This document shows positions 44,609-53,996 of a DNA stretch of 64,000 bases, piece by piece (the first letter of the stretch is position 1; each line of letters starts with the position of its first letter). The translations under genes were made by a program, and so were the position numbers. The DNA is taken from the NCBI RefSeq assembly GCF_004217555.1, contig NZ_SHKW01000001.1:5766001-5830000 (forward strand), read 5' to 3'. Origin of the DNA: Edaphobacter modestus (GTDB taxonomy: Bacteria > Acidobacteriota > Terriglobia > Terriglobales > Acidobacteriaceae). The notes beneath the pieces were generated by a model, which worked only from the letters and a program-made list of their open reading frames with translations, was not told the origin of the DNA and ran no database searches.

Positions 44609-45546
44609 GTGAGCTGAGTACGGCGGAGCACGCGCTCTTAGGAGCGCCGCACCAATACCTTACCCCCCTGGAACGGCCAACTCTCGCAGAGGCTCGGGCC
44701 TGGTGCGGCGAACTGACCCGAAGCCATTATGAGAACTTCCACGTCGCGACGATCTTTCTTCCACGACGGGTGAAGCCGCACTTCGAAAGTATCTATGCCT
44801 ACTGCCGAGTCGCCGACGATCTGGGAGACGAGGTTGCCGATCCGGTGGTAGCTACGCGTCTGTTGGATGCATGGGGTTCGATGCTGGATGAGTGCTACGA
44901 CACCCCGGATCGTTCCATGCACCCGGTCTTCGTGGCGCTGCGTGAGACCATTCAGGCTTGCGATCTCCCTCGCCAGCTCTTCTCAGATCTTCTCGTTGCC
45001 TTCCGTATGGATCAGGTAAAGACAGAGTATGCCACGTGGTCCGAGCTGCTGGAGTACTCGCATTACTCCGCCAATCCTGTAGGGAGACTGGTGCTTCTGG
45101 TCTGCGGCTATCGCGAGGAGTCGATCGCGCAGCTCTCCGATAAGGTCTGCACGGCGCTGCAGCTGGCGAACTTCTGGCAGGACGTCGTCGAGGACAAGGA
45201 GCGCGGCCGCCGCTACCTTCCCGAGGAATCGATGGTACGTTTCCAGGTGGATGAGGGGCAGATTGAGGGACGTGTCTTTACGCCCGAGTTCGGCGCGATG
45301 ATACGGGATCTCGTAATCAGAACGCGCGCGATGCTGTCGGAGGGAGGCGAGATTAGCCGTCACGTGGATCGCGAGCTTGCGGTGACGCTGAATCTCTTTC
45401 GCAAAGGTGGCGACGCCATTCTGGACGGCATCGTGGCCCAGGACTATGACGTGCTGCGGGGCAGACCTGTCGTAACCAGGGTAAAAAAGTTGAGCCTGCT
45501 GGCCGGTGCGTTGTTCGAAAAACTTCGTTCGGGGATCTCGCGGTGA
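44605..45546 (+). CDS. hpnC: squalene synthase HpnC
   Basis: The 313-residue prenyltransferase-like protein has the SQS/PSY aspartate-rich motifs YCRVADDLGDEV and LANFWQDVVEDKERGRRYLP. HpnC converts hydroxysqualene, formed from presqualene diphosphate by HpnD and water, on the way to squalene in the HpnCDE route. The GTG start at 44605 has GAAGGAG upstream and overlaps the dehydrogenase stop; its own stop overlaps hpnD by four bases. Tight coupling supports a shared pathway. Confidence 0.93.
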   Translation: MSELSTAEHALLGAPHQYLTPLERPTLAEARAWCGELTRSHYENFHVATIFLPRRVKPHFESIYAYCRVADDLGDEVADPVVATRLLDAWGSMLDECYDTPDRSMHPVFVALRETIQACDLPRQLFSDLLVAFRMDQVKTEYATWSELLEYSHYSANPVGRLVLLVCGYREESIAQLSDKVCTALQLANFWQDVVEDKERGRRYLPEESMVRFQVDEGQIEGRVFTPEFGAMIRDLVIRTRAMLSEGGEISRHVDRELAVTLNLFRKGGDAILDGIVAQDYDVLRGRPVVTRVKKLSLLAGALFEKLRSGISR

Positions 45547-46448
45547 CGATCTCCGAGGCCTATGCGGCCTGTCGCGAAATTGCGAAACGTGAAGCAAAAA
45601 ACTTCTACTACTCTTTTCGGGTGCTTCCTCAGCACAAGAGCGATGCCATGTGCGCGATCTATGCGTTTATGCGCCGCGCGGACGATATCGCCGACGACGA
45701 GTCGATGCCCATCGAGCAGCGTCGTGTCGTGATGGCGCAGTGGGTTGCAGCCTGGCGGGCAGCTCGTTGCGGTGCTCCTACGGACGATCCGGTCTTTCTG
45801 GCTGTCAATGACTCGCAGCAGCGGTTCAAGATCCCTGACCATCTGTTGGAAGAGCTGGTGCAGGGAACTACGATGGACCTTGAGCCTCGTCCGCTCGATG
45901 CAGGCGAGATTCAGACATATGCTACGTTCGACGAGCTCTACCGCTATTGTTATTTGGTTGCATCGGTGGTGGGATTGGTTTGCATCCGTATCTTCGGATA
46001 TACGGATTCCAGTGCCGAAGCGTTTGCCGAGGAGACTGGCGTCGCTTTTCAGCTCACGAATATCCTTCGCGATGTGAAGGAAGATGCCGAGCGAGGCCGT
46101 GTCTATCTCCCGATAGACATGCTGAGCGAATGCGGGATAACCCTCGAGCGAGTGAAAGCTCTGTCGAGCGGGGCACCGTTGCTGCCTGCGGATCGAGCGG
46201 TGTTTTCTGCGCTGGGGATGCGTGCGGAAGAGTACTATCGCTCCGCTCAGAAGCTGCTGCCGATGATCGATAGCGACAGCAGAGCCGCATTATGGGTGCT
46301 GGTTGAGATCTATCACCGCTTGTTACTGAAGATCCGTGAGGCGGACGGCGACGTATTTTCCAGCCGAGTCAGCGTGCCTACGGCAGAGAAGCTCTGGGTT
46401 CTCGCACGTGGGACGACAATGTCATTGGGCAGCCGAGTATTCGGATGA
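45543..46448 (+). CDS. hpnD: presqualene diphosphate synthase HpnD
   Basis: The 301-residue protein is the second squalene/phytoene-synthase paralogue of the operon: AKNFYYSFRVLPQHKSDAM, AFMRRADDIADDES and FQLTNILRDVKEDAERGRVYLP hold the two aspartate-rich motifs. It joins two farnesyl diphosphates into presqualene diphosphate. A GTG start overlaps the hpnC stop, and its stop overlaps the hpnE ATG (ATGA). Confidence 0.93.
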   Translation: MTISEAYAACREIAKREAKNFYYSFRVLPQHKSDAMCAIYAFMRRADDIADDESMPIEQRRVVMAQWVAAWRAARCGAPTDDPVFLAVNDSQQRFKIPDHLLEELVQGTTMDLEPRPLDAGEIQTYATFDELYRYCYLVASVVGLVCIRIFGYTDSSAEAFAEETGVAFQLTNILRDVKEDAERGRVYLPIDMLSECGITLERVKALSSGAPLLPADRAVFSALGMRAEEYYRSAQKLLPMIDSDSRAALWVLVEIYHRLLLKIREADGDVFSSRVSVPTAEKLWVLARGTTMSLGSRVFG

Positions 46449-47836
46449 GTCGAATGGCTAAGAGCGATGTGATTGTGGTCGGTGCCGGCGTCGCCGGTCT
46501 TGCTGCCGCCACGGCACTGTCACAGGCCGGCGCCCGGGTAAAGCTGCTGGAACGTCGCCCCTACATCGGGGGGCGCGCTTATTCGTATGAGCATCCCGCG
46601 CTTGAAGAGACGATCGACTCGCAGCACGTTGTGCTGGGCTGCTGCACCAATCTGCTCGATCTGGCGCAGCAGGCCGGGATGGCAGAGACCATCCGGTGGT
46701 ATGACGAGCTCATCTTTCTGGAGCCCAACGGGCAGCGTACACCATTGCGGCCAGGGCGGCTCCCGGCTCCTATGCACCAGACGATGAGCTTCCTGCGGGC
46801 GCCTATGCTGGGACTCGCCGACAAGGCCTGCATCGCATCGGGATTGCTGCGATTTCTTCGCAACTACCCACGGGATGATTCGGAGAGCTTCGCCTCGTGG
46901 CTGAAGCGCACCGGTCAGACCGAACGTGCTATCCGCCACTTCTGGGAGCCGGTCGTTGTTGGCGCTCTGAACGACACCTTCGAACGCTGCTCCGTGAAGT
47001 ATGCGGGCAAGGTGTTTCATGAGTCGTTCCTGCGTTCGCCGGAGGCCGGACGTCTTGGCGTTCCTGCGGCTCCTTTGAGCGAGTTCTTCGCTCCTATCGC
47101 CGCGCTCGCCTCGCGCGCCGGTGTCGATGTTCGATTGAAGGCCGGGCTGGAGTCTCTGGAGCAGACATCCGATGGAAGATGGACTGTTCGCGCAGCGGGA
47201 GAGACTCACTGCGCTGACGCTGTCGTTCTCGCGAGTGACTTCAAGCAGACGCGCGTCCTGTTGAACTCACTTCCCGCTACGGTTGAAGACAAGGCGCGCA
47301 TGGAGGCCGGATTCGAGGCGTTTGTTCCCGCTCCGATTACGACGATTCATCTCTGGTACGACCGCGATGTTACGGGGCTGGATCATGCGGTGCTGCTGGA
47401 TACCCGCATCCAGTGGGTCTTCGTCAAATCGCGGATCCGCCGCTGGCCGGTGGAGCGCGGCTGCTATCTGGAGCTTGTAATCAGCGCGTCGTGGCCTGAG
47501 CTTGAGATGGGGAGGGAGGAGATCCTCTCCTCAGCCATAGCCGAGTTCGAGACGTTCTTTCCTGCTGCGCGCCAGGCGAAGCTGGTGAAGACCGGTGTGC
47601 TCAAGGAGGCTCGCGCGACCTTCTCCGTCACGCCGGGACTCGATCGCTATCGGCCTGCGCAGGCGACCCAATGGCCAGGTCTCTTTCTTGCGGGAGACTG
47701 GACCGCTACGGAGTGGCCTTCGACGATGGAGGGAGCAGTACGGAGCGGAAGACTGGCAGCCGGGGCTGTGATGGGAGACCGTGGAAGGTTCATGGCTCCT
47801 GAGCTGCCTGCTACCGGATTAATGAAATTTCTCTAG
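46445..47836 (+). CDS. hpnE: hydroxysqualene dehydroxylase HpnE
   Basis: The 463-residue flavoprotein has an N-terminal dinucleotide site VIVVGAGVAGLAAATALS followed by VKLLERRPYIGGRAYSYE, and a C-terminal GLFLAGDWTATEWPSTMEGAV, as in phytoene-desaturase-like amine oxidases. HpnE removes the hydroxyl of hydroxysqualene with reduced FAD to finish squalene. It closes the operon. Squalene then feeds squalene-hopene cyclase, which is not in this window. Confidence 0.93.
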   Translation: MSRMAKSDVIVVGAGVAGLAAATALSQAGARVKLLERRPYIGGRAYSYEHPALEETIDSQHVVLGCCTNLLDLAQQAGMAETIRWYDELIFLEPNGQRTPLRPGRLPAPMHQTMSFLRAPMLGLADKACIASGLLRFLRNYPRDDSESFASWLKRTGQTERAIRHFWEPVVVGALNDTFERCSVKYAGKVFHESFLRSPEAGRLGVPAAPLSEFFAPIAALASRAGVDVRLKAGLESLEQTSDGRWTVRAAGETHCADAVVLASDFKQTRVLLNSLPATVEDKARMEAGFEAFVPAPITTIHLWYDRDVTGLDHAVLLDTRIQWVFVKSRIRRWPVERGCYLELVISASWPELEMGREEILSSAIAEFETFFPAARQAKLVKTGVLKEARATFSVTPGLDRYRPAQATQWPGLFLAGDWTATEWPSTMEGAVRSGRLAAGAVMGDRGRFMAPELPATGLMKFL

Positions 47837-48149
47837 CCACCTACCCTCCCCTACGGGACGATGTAAGTGTTTTGGAATGTTATCGATACGCGATTTGCAC
47901 CACGTAAAATATTCTAAAATAAGGGTTTAGGGGTAAAAATATTCAAAACAGGGGAGTTAGATTAACCTTTGGAGACTTATCCCCTGTCCTCTACCTCTAG
48001 TTCCTTCTTCCTCTTATCCTCTGGTTCCATTCTATCGATGGAGATGTAACTAATCGGCACTTTGATGTGTGACGTTTAGTGTCTACTTTTCAATGGTTTA
48101 TGGGGTTTTCGTTACGCGAGAGGGCTTGACAGACTGTCGCGATGCCAGA
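47837..48149. other. AT-rich gene-free stretch after hpnE
   Basis: No convincing gene is seen in these 313 bases. The stretch contains an imperfect direct repeat (GTAAAATATTC near 47904 and GTAAAAATATTC near 47933) and an 8-bp inverted repeat (ACAGGGGA at 47948, TCCCCTGT at 47980). It is markedly richer in A and T than its neighbours. A TTGACA hexamer near 48125 has no clear -10 partner. Confidence 0.5.
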
Positions 48150-48653
48150 TCATCTCCCCCATTGCTCCGACTGAAGCGGCTTAGCGGTATAGAGGGCCGA
48201 CTGGAGTGAAGAATCTCTGATCGGATCGGGCGATTTGAGGAGGTGGCTCATACGAGCCAGGCTAAGCGGGAAGGTGAAGAAAAGAGTGCCAAGAGGGGCA
48301 TGGTTCAGGGGTGAAACGATGAAGTAGATGATGGAGGCGACGAACATTACCGCCGCGAAGATCGGCACCGCAGGACTCTATAGCAATCTGCATGGAGACG
48401 ATAGCATTGCCTCTGTCCATAGACCGGAACGCACACCTCGCTGCAAAGCCGACTCTGTTGCGAACGCAACGGCCAAAAAGAAGAAGATCGCAGAGAAACC
48501 CAAAGTCCTTATGTTGGCAGGCAGGTGCTGACCTTGTGGAAGATGCCATGATCTGACGGCCAGCAGGACAGCCGTCAAGGTGACGGCTGTATTGGAGAGG
48601 CCGGTGGCCCAGAGCCACTGCGACGGTTTGAAGGCTCTCAGCAGGAATCGCAT
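48150..48653 (-). pseudogene. small membrane-protein gene interrupted by an in-frame TAG
   Basis: One reading frame runs from ATG 48653 to a stop at 48150, broken only by TAG at 48378-48380. Before it lie 91 residues with two helices (GLSNTAVTLTAVLLAV and LGFSAIFFFLAVAFATES); after it about 75 residues with two more (VPIFAAVMFVASIIYFIV and APLGTLFFTFPLSL). The full product would be about 166 residues with four membrane segments, and no shift is needed to rejoin it. I do not recognise the family. A nonsense mutation is the simplest reading; a GTG at 48368 could restart translation. Confidence 0.6.
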
Positions 48654-48685
48654 GCACGAGAGTTTAGCACCGCGAGATGTATGAG

Positions 48686-49099
48686 TTAGCGGGAGATGAG
48701 CACAACGCCAACGCAGACGAAGAGGACGGCGAGCCAGCGGCGGCGGTCTACATTTTCGCCGAGAAAGAGTTTTGCGGCGATGGCGTTGCCGATGTACGTG
48801 AGCGCGGCGATGGCAGGCGCAGCCAGCGACAGGTCCACGATGGAGAGCACGTAGAGCATGGCGAAGAAGTTGAGTGCCATGCAGAGCGCACCGATGACGA
48901 AGGTGGGGCTGGAGAGGACGGCGCGGATGGGGGCGAGGTAGCTGCTGAGGCCGGTCTGGCCGCTACGCTCGCGAATATGGTCCAGGTCGCCGAGATTGCG
49001 CATGGCAGAGGCGATGAGGACCTCACCGGCGATGGCGAGTGCGGCAACCCCACCGATGGCGGACCAGGTATGGAGGACGGAGGATGTCGCCATCGTCAT
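48686..49099 (-). CDS. EamA/SMR-like small transporter, second half of a pair
   Basis: The 137-residue protein has four membrane helices; the end (LSIVDLSLAAPAIAALTYIGNAIAAKLFLGENVDRRRWLAVLFVCVGVVLI) matches the last part of an EamA half-domain. Its ATG overlaps the stop of the preceding gene (ATGA), so the two proteins are probably made together and work as a heterodimer. The substrate is unknown. Position near hopanoid genes may or may not matter. Confidence 0.78.
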   Translation of the reverse strand: MTMATSSVLHTWSAIGGVAALAIAGEVLIASAMRNLGDLDHIRERSGQTGLSSYLAPIRAVLSSPTFVIGALCMALNFFAMLYVLSIVDLSLAAPAIAALTYIGNAIAAKLFLGENVDRRRWLAVLFVCVGVVLISR

Positions 49100-49560
49100 C
49101 AGCGTCCGGCTCCGGAGTCCATCACGTCTAACTCGTGATGCGAGGCGGGCTCTTCGGTGCGCGATGGACCGCCGGCGACAAAGCCGACGGCGCAGACGAT
49201 GAGGAAGATTCCGGCCCAGCGATAGACGGACAGGTGCTCGTGCAGCCAGAAACGGCTGAGGAGTGCGAGCACCACGTAGCCGAAGGCGGTGGCGGGCATG
49301 ACGAAGGTGAGGTCAGCCCAGCTGAGCGCAGTCATGTAGCTGGCGAAGAAGCCGATGAGCAGAACGATTCCTGAGATGACGAAGGGATTGAAGAGAGCGT
49401 GCCAGAGCAGGCCGAGGTGGTGTAGATCGACCTGGCCGACCTGCGCCATGCCGCGGGAGAGAAGGGTGTCCCCAACGGATGCGGTGAGCATGATGGTAAC
49501 GAGGACGGCGTACTGCGAGGGTCTGAGGGCGTGCTTCATGCGTGAGATCGGTGCAGGCAT
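49099..49560 (-). CDS. EamA/SMR-like small transporter, first half of a pair
   Basis: The 153-residue protein has four membrane helices and EamA-type features (SYMTALSWADLTFVMPATAFGYVVLALLSRFWLHEHLSVYRWAGIFLI). The C-terminal ~25 residues are polar (RTEEPASHHELDVMDSG). It overlaps the next gene by four bases; both together equal one full drug/metabolite transporter. The methionine at 49539 (MKHALRPSQY) is an alternative start. Confidence 0.78.
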   Translation of the reverse strand: MPAPISRMKHALRPSQYAVLVTIMLTASVGDTLLSRGMAQVGQVDLHHLGLLWHALFNPFVISGIVLLIGFFASYMTALSWADLTFVMPATAFGYVVLALLSRFWLHEHLSVYRWAGIFLIVCAVGFVAGGPSRTEEPASHHELDVMDSGAGR

Positions 49561-49587
49561 CTCCGGCGAGACGACATGCAGCCTGTA

Positions 49588-49910
49588 TTAAAGGGTACCA
49601 AAACAAGGGTCATCCGTGCCTAAGGAAGAGCCATGATCCGCTTTGCTGAAGATTCGTTCGATCGCGAAGGTAGGGAAATCAAAGATTTGGTCGAGTGTTC
49701 GCCGGATGAAGAACCTGTGCGCTACGGAACCGAGGATACGGAGCGGGAGATCGTAGTCGACCTGGTCGCGCATCTTCGTTCCTCCCGGCGCGGCCTCGAA
49801 GTCGTGCCGATGACGCCATAGGCGGTAGGGGCCGCTCAGCTGGATGTCCACGAAATGCGACATCGGCAAAGACCTCTTCTCGTGTCCGCGGCAGGAAGGT
49901 AAGCGTCCGC
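49588..49910 (-). pseudogene. SRPBCC-family gene with internal deletion
   Basis: The C-terminal half of a SRPBCC ligand-binding protein is intact (SHFVDIQLSGPYRLWRHRH, then GGTKMRDQVDYDLPLRILG and HRFFIRRTLDQIFDF). The typical start of the same family (FLPRTREEVFADV) lies directly before it but in another frame. The roughly 50 codons that should stand between are missing. A deletion of a length not divisible by three explains this. It is between the EamA-like pair and the channel gene. Confidence 0.6.
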
Positions 49911-49996
49911 CAAGCACATACGGCGACTGCGATACCAGCTTTATGTAATTGGCGCAGTCGCGCTTCGTGCCTATTGTCAAGACAAGCCAGAGACCG

Positions 49997-50458
49997 ATGA
50001 CCCAGGTTCATCAAGTTGCGATCGTCACTCCTTTGACCGTGGGTGCAGTCGCGGTTCTTTGTACAATCTTCATCCACGCTCTGGCTTTGGGCGCGACAGT
50101 GAACTTCTTTCGTCGTGAGACAAGACTCGGCCGTGCTGGCATGAGGTACTTAATCGATCTCACGATCGTGGTTCTGGTAATGTCATTCGCATTCGTGGCA
50201 CACATGATTGAAGTCGCCGTGTGGGCGTTGTTATTCATGATTTGCGGGCAATTTCAGGAGTTTGGAGCCGCCTATTATCACTCGGCGGTGAACTATTCCA
50301 CGCTCGGCTATGGTGATGTGATCATGGCGCCTTCATGGAAATTGCTGGGACCACTCGAGGCAGCAGATGGATCGCTGATGTTCGGGGTATCGACCGCGAT
50401 GATTTTTGCCGTCATTCTGCGTTTGATTCAGACTCGATTTGCGGATCTCAGAGACTAA
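49997..50458 (+). CDS. two-TM potassium-channel-like protein
   Basis: The 153-residue membrane protein carries a pore sequence, YYHSAVNYSTLGYGDVIM; TLGYGD matches the K+-selectivity filter of Ion_trans_2 channels. Helices lie at about 8-33, 48-80 and 120-145. Between the filter and the last helix lies an unusual PSWKLLGPLEAADG stretch found in a small bacterial channel subfamily. No cytoplasmic RCK domain is present. ATG 49997 is used; the frame is open further upstream. Confidence 0.78.
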   Translation: MTQVHQVAIVTPLTVGAVAVLCTIFIHALALGATVNFFRRETRLGRAGMRYLIDLTIVVLVMSFAFVAHMIEVAVWALLFMICGQFQEFGAAYYHSAVNYSTLGYGDVIMAPSWKLLGPLEAADGSLMFGVSTAMIFAVILRLIQTRFADLRD

Positions 50459-50575
50459 GTAATCGTTGGCGTAGGTAGAAGTCCAAACATCTCATTGCCC
50501 ACCTATTTGAAAATACAGGAAGGTCGTTCGTTCGAGAGCCGACGCGCGTCGGCTAGCCCTTCTGATACGTTCGAC

Positions 50576-52828
50576 TCAAGGAGAGAGCAGGCCGAAGACC
50601 GCTACGCCTGTCGGTGTTCCGACGTAGACCTTACCGTTGACGACCATGGGAGTGATGAACTTGTTTCCGTTGCCGAAGCTGTCCCGGCCGTTTGGTGCCT
50701 GGCTGCTGTTGTAGAGTTCGTGGGCGAGATTTGCCGGGTCATACGCATGCAGGATTGCCAGCCGACCGACTGACGAATCCAGCGCCCAGACGATTCCATT
50801 CTGCACACCGTTGGCCGAGATCGTTGGTGTTGGGCCTGGATGCGAGAACTTTGTCGGCGACACGCTGGAGGGTGTTGTCGCCATCTTTGCGTTCGTCATC
50901 GGATATGCCTTGAGTGCATCGCCGTCAGCGGCGTAGTAGAGAACCCCGTTGAAATAAGCTGCCGAGGAGTAGGCAGGGCCTAAGTTGGCTCCAGGCAGCT
51001 CCTGGTAGATGTTGTTATCCATCGGGTTCGTAGCGGGATTGAACTTGCCGAGGTTGTCGCGGTCGGCGAGATAGATGTTCCTGTCCTTGCCTGCACCGAC
51101 GATCAAGCGATGGACTGTTCCTTGCGAATCGATCTGGTCCGGCAACAACAGCGGCCCGCCTGAGCCCAGGTCGACGTCCTGAACCGAGAGCGATTGGGTG
51201 TTGTACATGGTGAAGTAGTCGGCGACGGTCAGTTTCCCGTTGGCAGTGGAGAGCTTCAGGATTGCGTTGCCGTAGTCTCCCTTCGAGGGAAATCCATTCA
51301 TGTCGAGTGTTGTATCGAAGGTTCCGTCTGCATCGAGCAGGTAGATAAATCCGTTGCTATCGGCCGCCATGCCTGCGCCGCTCATCCAGATGGACCCCCG
51401 GCTTCCATTTGGCGTGACGTTGAGCAACTGGGTCTGCTGCAAGGTGGACTCGCTGTAGGCGATGATCCAGCCGGTGTAGAGTCCCTGGTCGCAGTGCGAC
51501 GTCCAGGCGGTATAGATGTTTCCATTGAGCAGGAGCAGCGCGGCACGTTCGGCGTATTGCGCCGGATCGAAGATGACATTGCCGTTCTGGCTGTTGTCAC
51601 CGGTTCCGGGGTAGGTTGCGGTGACCTCAGTGGGGCTTCCAATCTCGGAGCCGGTGGTGAGGTCAAGCGCGTGTAACCGCTGATGGTAACCGCCGTTCGC
51701 GTCTTTACTGGTTGCGACGGCGAAGATCGTTCCATTCGCTCCCTGCTTGCGATCGATGACCGGTGTGGCGCTGATTCCGATCTCCGGGCTGATCTGCGAG
51801 CAGCGATGATCGTCGCTTGGGGTCTCGCCGCTTCCGAGAAGAGAGACCTTCCAGAGCTGGCTGCCGTCGTCTGCGTCAAAGGCATACATACTGCCATGTT
51901 CGCTGGCAGCATAGATGACGTTGTGAAACTTGCCGCCCATCGCCACGTTGGCGAGATAGAGCGGCTGAGCGTCTACCTTGCCGTCCATGCTGTAGAAGCC
52001 GACTTTGCCGAACTGAGTGGAATTGACGTTGGCAGGCGTGAGAATCGTCTCTTTGGCGTTGAGTCCGCTTCTGGACAGATCGTAATGGAAGGTGGTGACG
52101 TCGGGAGCGATGGTGGTTGTGGCGCCGAGCACATTCAGCGCGAGAACCGCATTGTGGGTGAGACCGCCGGAGGTGCCGGTGAAGGTGAGTGTCGATACGG
52201 CTGGCGGTGTAGTTGGAGTGGCACTCAAGGTTGTGCTTTGGGAGGTACCGGGTGTGAGGCCGACAGTGGCGGGATTCGCGGTAACGCCGGCAGGCAGACC
52301 TGCAATCGATACCGTGACGTTGCCCGCAAACGAGTTCAATGGATTCGCAGTGACGCTGACCGGAGAGCCGGAGGCCCCGGCAGTGATGGTGAGCGAGGCT
52401 GGGGCCACGGACAGGCTGAAGTCTGGTGGAGGCGGAGGCGCAATGGTCGCCGTTACCGCCGACGTGTGAGAGATGGCTCCTGAAGTGCCAGTGAGAGTCA
52501 GGGTAGCGCTGCCAGCGGCGGCCGATGGAGCAGCAGAGACAGCTATATTCTGTGCGGTGCCTGGAGTAAGCATGAGCGACGAGGGCTGGGCGGTGACTCC
52601 GCTGGGTAGACCGGTGATCGCAACTGAAACCATGTCAGTAAAGCCATTGGCGGGAACAGCATTGACGCTGATCTGTTGCGGGGGGCCACCCGGTGCAAGG
52701 GTAATGGATCCTGGTGCGGAAGAAAGCGAGAAATCAGCAGGAGGCTTCGACGAACCGCCGCAGGACGCCAGCAGCGCACAGGCAATCAAGCCGGAGCAGG
52801 CCACTAGCATCTTCAAGAAGGAAGTCAT
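50576..52828 (-). CDS. lipoprotein with Ig-like repeats and PQQ-type beta-propeller
   Basis: The 750-residue protein has a lipobox (LIACALLASCGG). Two Ig-like repeats of about 95 residues follow, each starting DFSLS and containing ITGLPSGVTAQP or IAGLPAGVTANP. From about residue 245 comes a PQQ-like propeller (HYDLSRSGLNAKETILTPANVN, VIYAASEHGSMYAFDADDGSQLWKV). The domain order is frequent in secreted acidobacterial proteins. It is likely anchored to the outer membrane; ligand unknown. The second propeller half is well kept to the end (GKVYVGTPTGVAVFGLL). Confidence 0.85.
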   Translation of the reverse strand: MTSFLKMLVACSGLIACALLASCGGSSKPPADFSLSSAPGSITLAPGGPPQQISVNAVPANGFTDMVSVAITGLPSGVTAQPSSLMLTPGTAQNIAVSAAPSAAAGSATLTLTGTSGAISHTSAVTATIAPPPPPDFSLSVAPASLTITAGASGSPVSVTANPLNSFAGNVTVSIAGLPAGVTANPATVGLTPGTSQSTTLSATPTTPPAVSTLTFTGTSGGLTHNAVLALNVLGATTTIAPDVTTFHYDLSRSGLNAKETILTPANVNSTQFGKVGFYSMDGKVDAQPLYLANVAMGGKFHNVIYAASEHGSMYAFDADDGSQLWKVSLLGSGETPSDDHRCSQISPEIGISATPVIDRKQGANGTIFAVATSKDANGGYHQRLHALDLTTGSEIGSPTEVTATYPGTGDNSQNGNVIFDPAQYAERAALLLLNGNIYTAWTSHCDQGLYTGWIIAYSESTLQQTQLLNVTPNGSRGSIWMSGAGMAADSNGFIYLLDADGTFDTTLDMNGFPSKGDYGNAILKLSTANGKLTVADYFTMYNTQSLSVQDVDLGSGGPLLLPDQIDSQGTVHRLIVGAGKDRNIYLADRDNLGKFNPATNPMDNNIYQELPGANLGPAYSSAAYFNGVLYYAADGDALKAYPMTNAKMATTPSSVSPTKFSHPGPTPTISANGVQNGIVWALDSSVGRLAILHAYDPANLAHELYNSSQAPNGRDSFGNGNKFITPMVVNGKVYVGTPTGVAVFGLLSP

Positions 52829-53095
52829 ATAGACCTCTCAGGACTACCGCCACGGATTTACATCAGGCTTTCGTTCAGCCGTTGCCGCAGGACAACGATA
52901 GAGTCCGAGCCCTTCTTGAGTTGTCACCGAGATGTCTTCTGCGGCTAAATCCCTTGCAGGCAAGGAATTCCAAGCGGCTCCCTGAAAACCATTAAGGGAG
53001 AAAGGGCCGGCATCGGGCCGGCCCTTTCTTTTGGATGTTGGAGGGGAAGATCTACGAGTGCACACAAACAAAGACCTTGGAAAGGCGATATTAGA
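52829..53095. other. intergenic region with a terminator
   Basis: No gene is seen. The stretch holds the upstream region of the PQQ-propeller gene on its left and the terminator at 53001-53032 on its right, which probably ends the minus-strand gene at 53096. Confidence 0.5.
53001..53032. terminator. rho-independent terminator
   Basis: The stem AAAGGGCCGGC / GCCGGCCCTTT with a short loop is followed on the plus strand by TCTTTT and on the minus strand by TCTCCCTT. It lies 64 bases beyond the stop of the minus-strand gene at 53096. Confidence 0.75.
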
Positions 53096-53803
53096 TCAGG
53101 GCCTGGTAATCTTCAGGTTGCTCACCGTGGCATCGGTGTTATGAGCGAAGCGTATGCCGTAGACGCCGTCGGTCGATTTGAGCTTGCCGGCCGTGACCAG
53201 GTCCGCTTTTTCGAGCGTCTTCACGACAGTGCCGTTGATGATGCACGAGACCTTGTCGCCCTTTACCTGCATGGCGATCTCCTGCGTGACGGGCTCACCC
53301 ACGCCTGCGGCCTTGTGGACGGCATCATTTGCCTCGCGGCGTCCGTTCAACTGGAAGGGTTCGGGGCCGAAGCCGCGCACGATGAAGTTGCCGTTGCCGT
53401 AGGCGGCACAGTAGATGTAGCTCTGCTCGGCGGTGCCAAGGCCGTTGCCCGCGATGACAATTCCATAAGGATGCGGGTGGTTGTTGAGATTCTGGAACTT
53501 CGGCTCGTTGAAGGTGGCGGAGACGGTGTAGTCGCCCTTGGCAACATTCTTGGGATTCCAGTAGGTGATCGCCGGGCCGGTCGTGACTTGCAGGGTTTTG
53601 CCTTGCTCCGAGAGCTTGGCGTCGTTTGCGCTCTGGCCAGCTTTCTCGGCGGCGTCGTCGACCTTGCCCTCCCAGCCCTTTACGGTGATGCCTCCGCCGG
53701 CGACCTTGCGGTTGGTGTCGGGGGATTCCTGCGCGAAGAGAGCGCCGGTGGTAAGAGTACAGGCGAGGGAGGCGGCAAAGGCATAGGGAAGAATGGAACG
53801 CAT
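53096..53803 (-). CDS. secreted protein of unknown function
   Basis: The 235-residue protein has a signal peptide (ILPYAFAASLACTLTTGALFAQ). The rest (GDYTVSATFNEPKFQN, YGIVIAGNGLGTAEQSYIYCA, VSCIINGTVVKTLE, YGIRFAHNTDATVSNLKI) has the alternating pattern of a concanavalin-like jelly roll, as in LamG or DUF1080 domains, but I cannot assign a named family. It could bind or cut a carbohydrate; no catalytic residues are evident. It is transcribed alone, with a terminator after it. Confidence 0.6.
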   Translation of the reverse strand: MRSILPYAFAASLACTLTTGALFAQESPDTNRKVAGGGITVKGWEGKVDDAAEKAGQSANDAKLSEQGKTLQVTTGPAITYWNPKNVAKGDYTVSATFNEPKFQNLNNHPHPYGIVIAGNGLGTAEQSYIYCAAYGNGNFIVRGFGPEPFQLNGRREANDAVHKAAGVGEPVTQEIAMQVKGDKVSCIINGTVVKTLEKADLVTAGKLKSTDGVYGIRFAHNTDATVSNLKITRP

Positions 53804-53996
53804 TGGGAGTTCTCCTGAAGGCAGAGTGATGTCCGGGGGTAAGTATACGGCGGATAGGTTTACGAGAGTAAAAACGGAGGCCGGGAATGCGTGTGGCTGT
53901 GTGATTAAAAGTCAGGGGGCGTCATTGCCGGGCGAGGAAGTGCTGCTTGATAAAGTCGGGAGCTGATTGAGTGCAGATCGTGTTTTACTTCTACGA

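Noticed and set aside
47904..47954. direct repeats considered as a CRISPR remnant
   Set aside because: There are only two imperfect AT-rich units, with no regular spacers and no cas genes in the window.
48125..48155. TTGACA hexamer considered as a promoter
   Set aside because: No acceptable -10 hexamer lies 16-18 bases downstream and no plus-strand gene follows.
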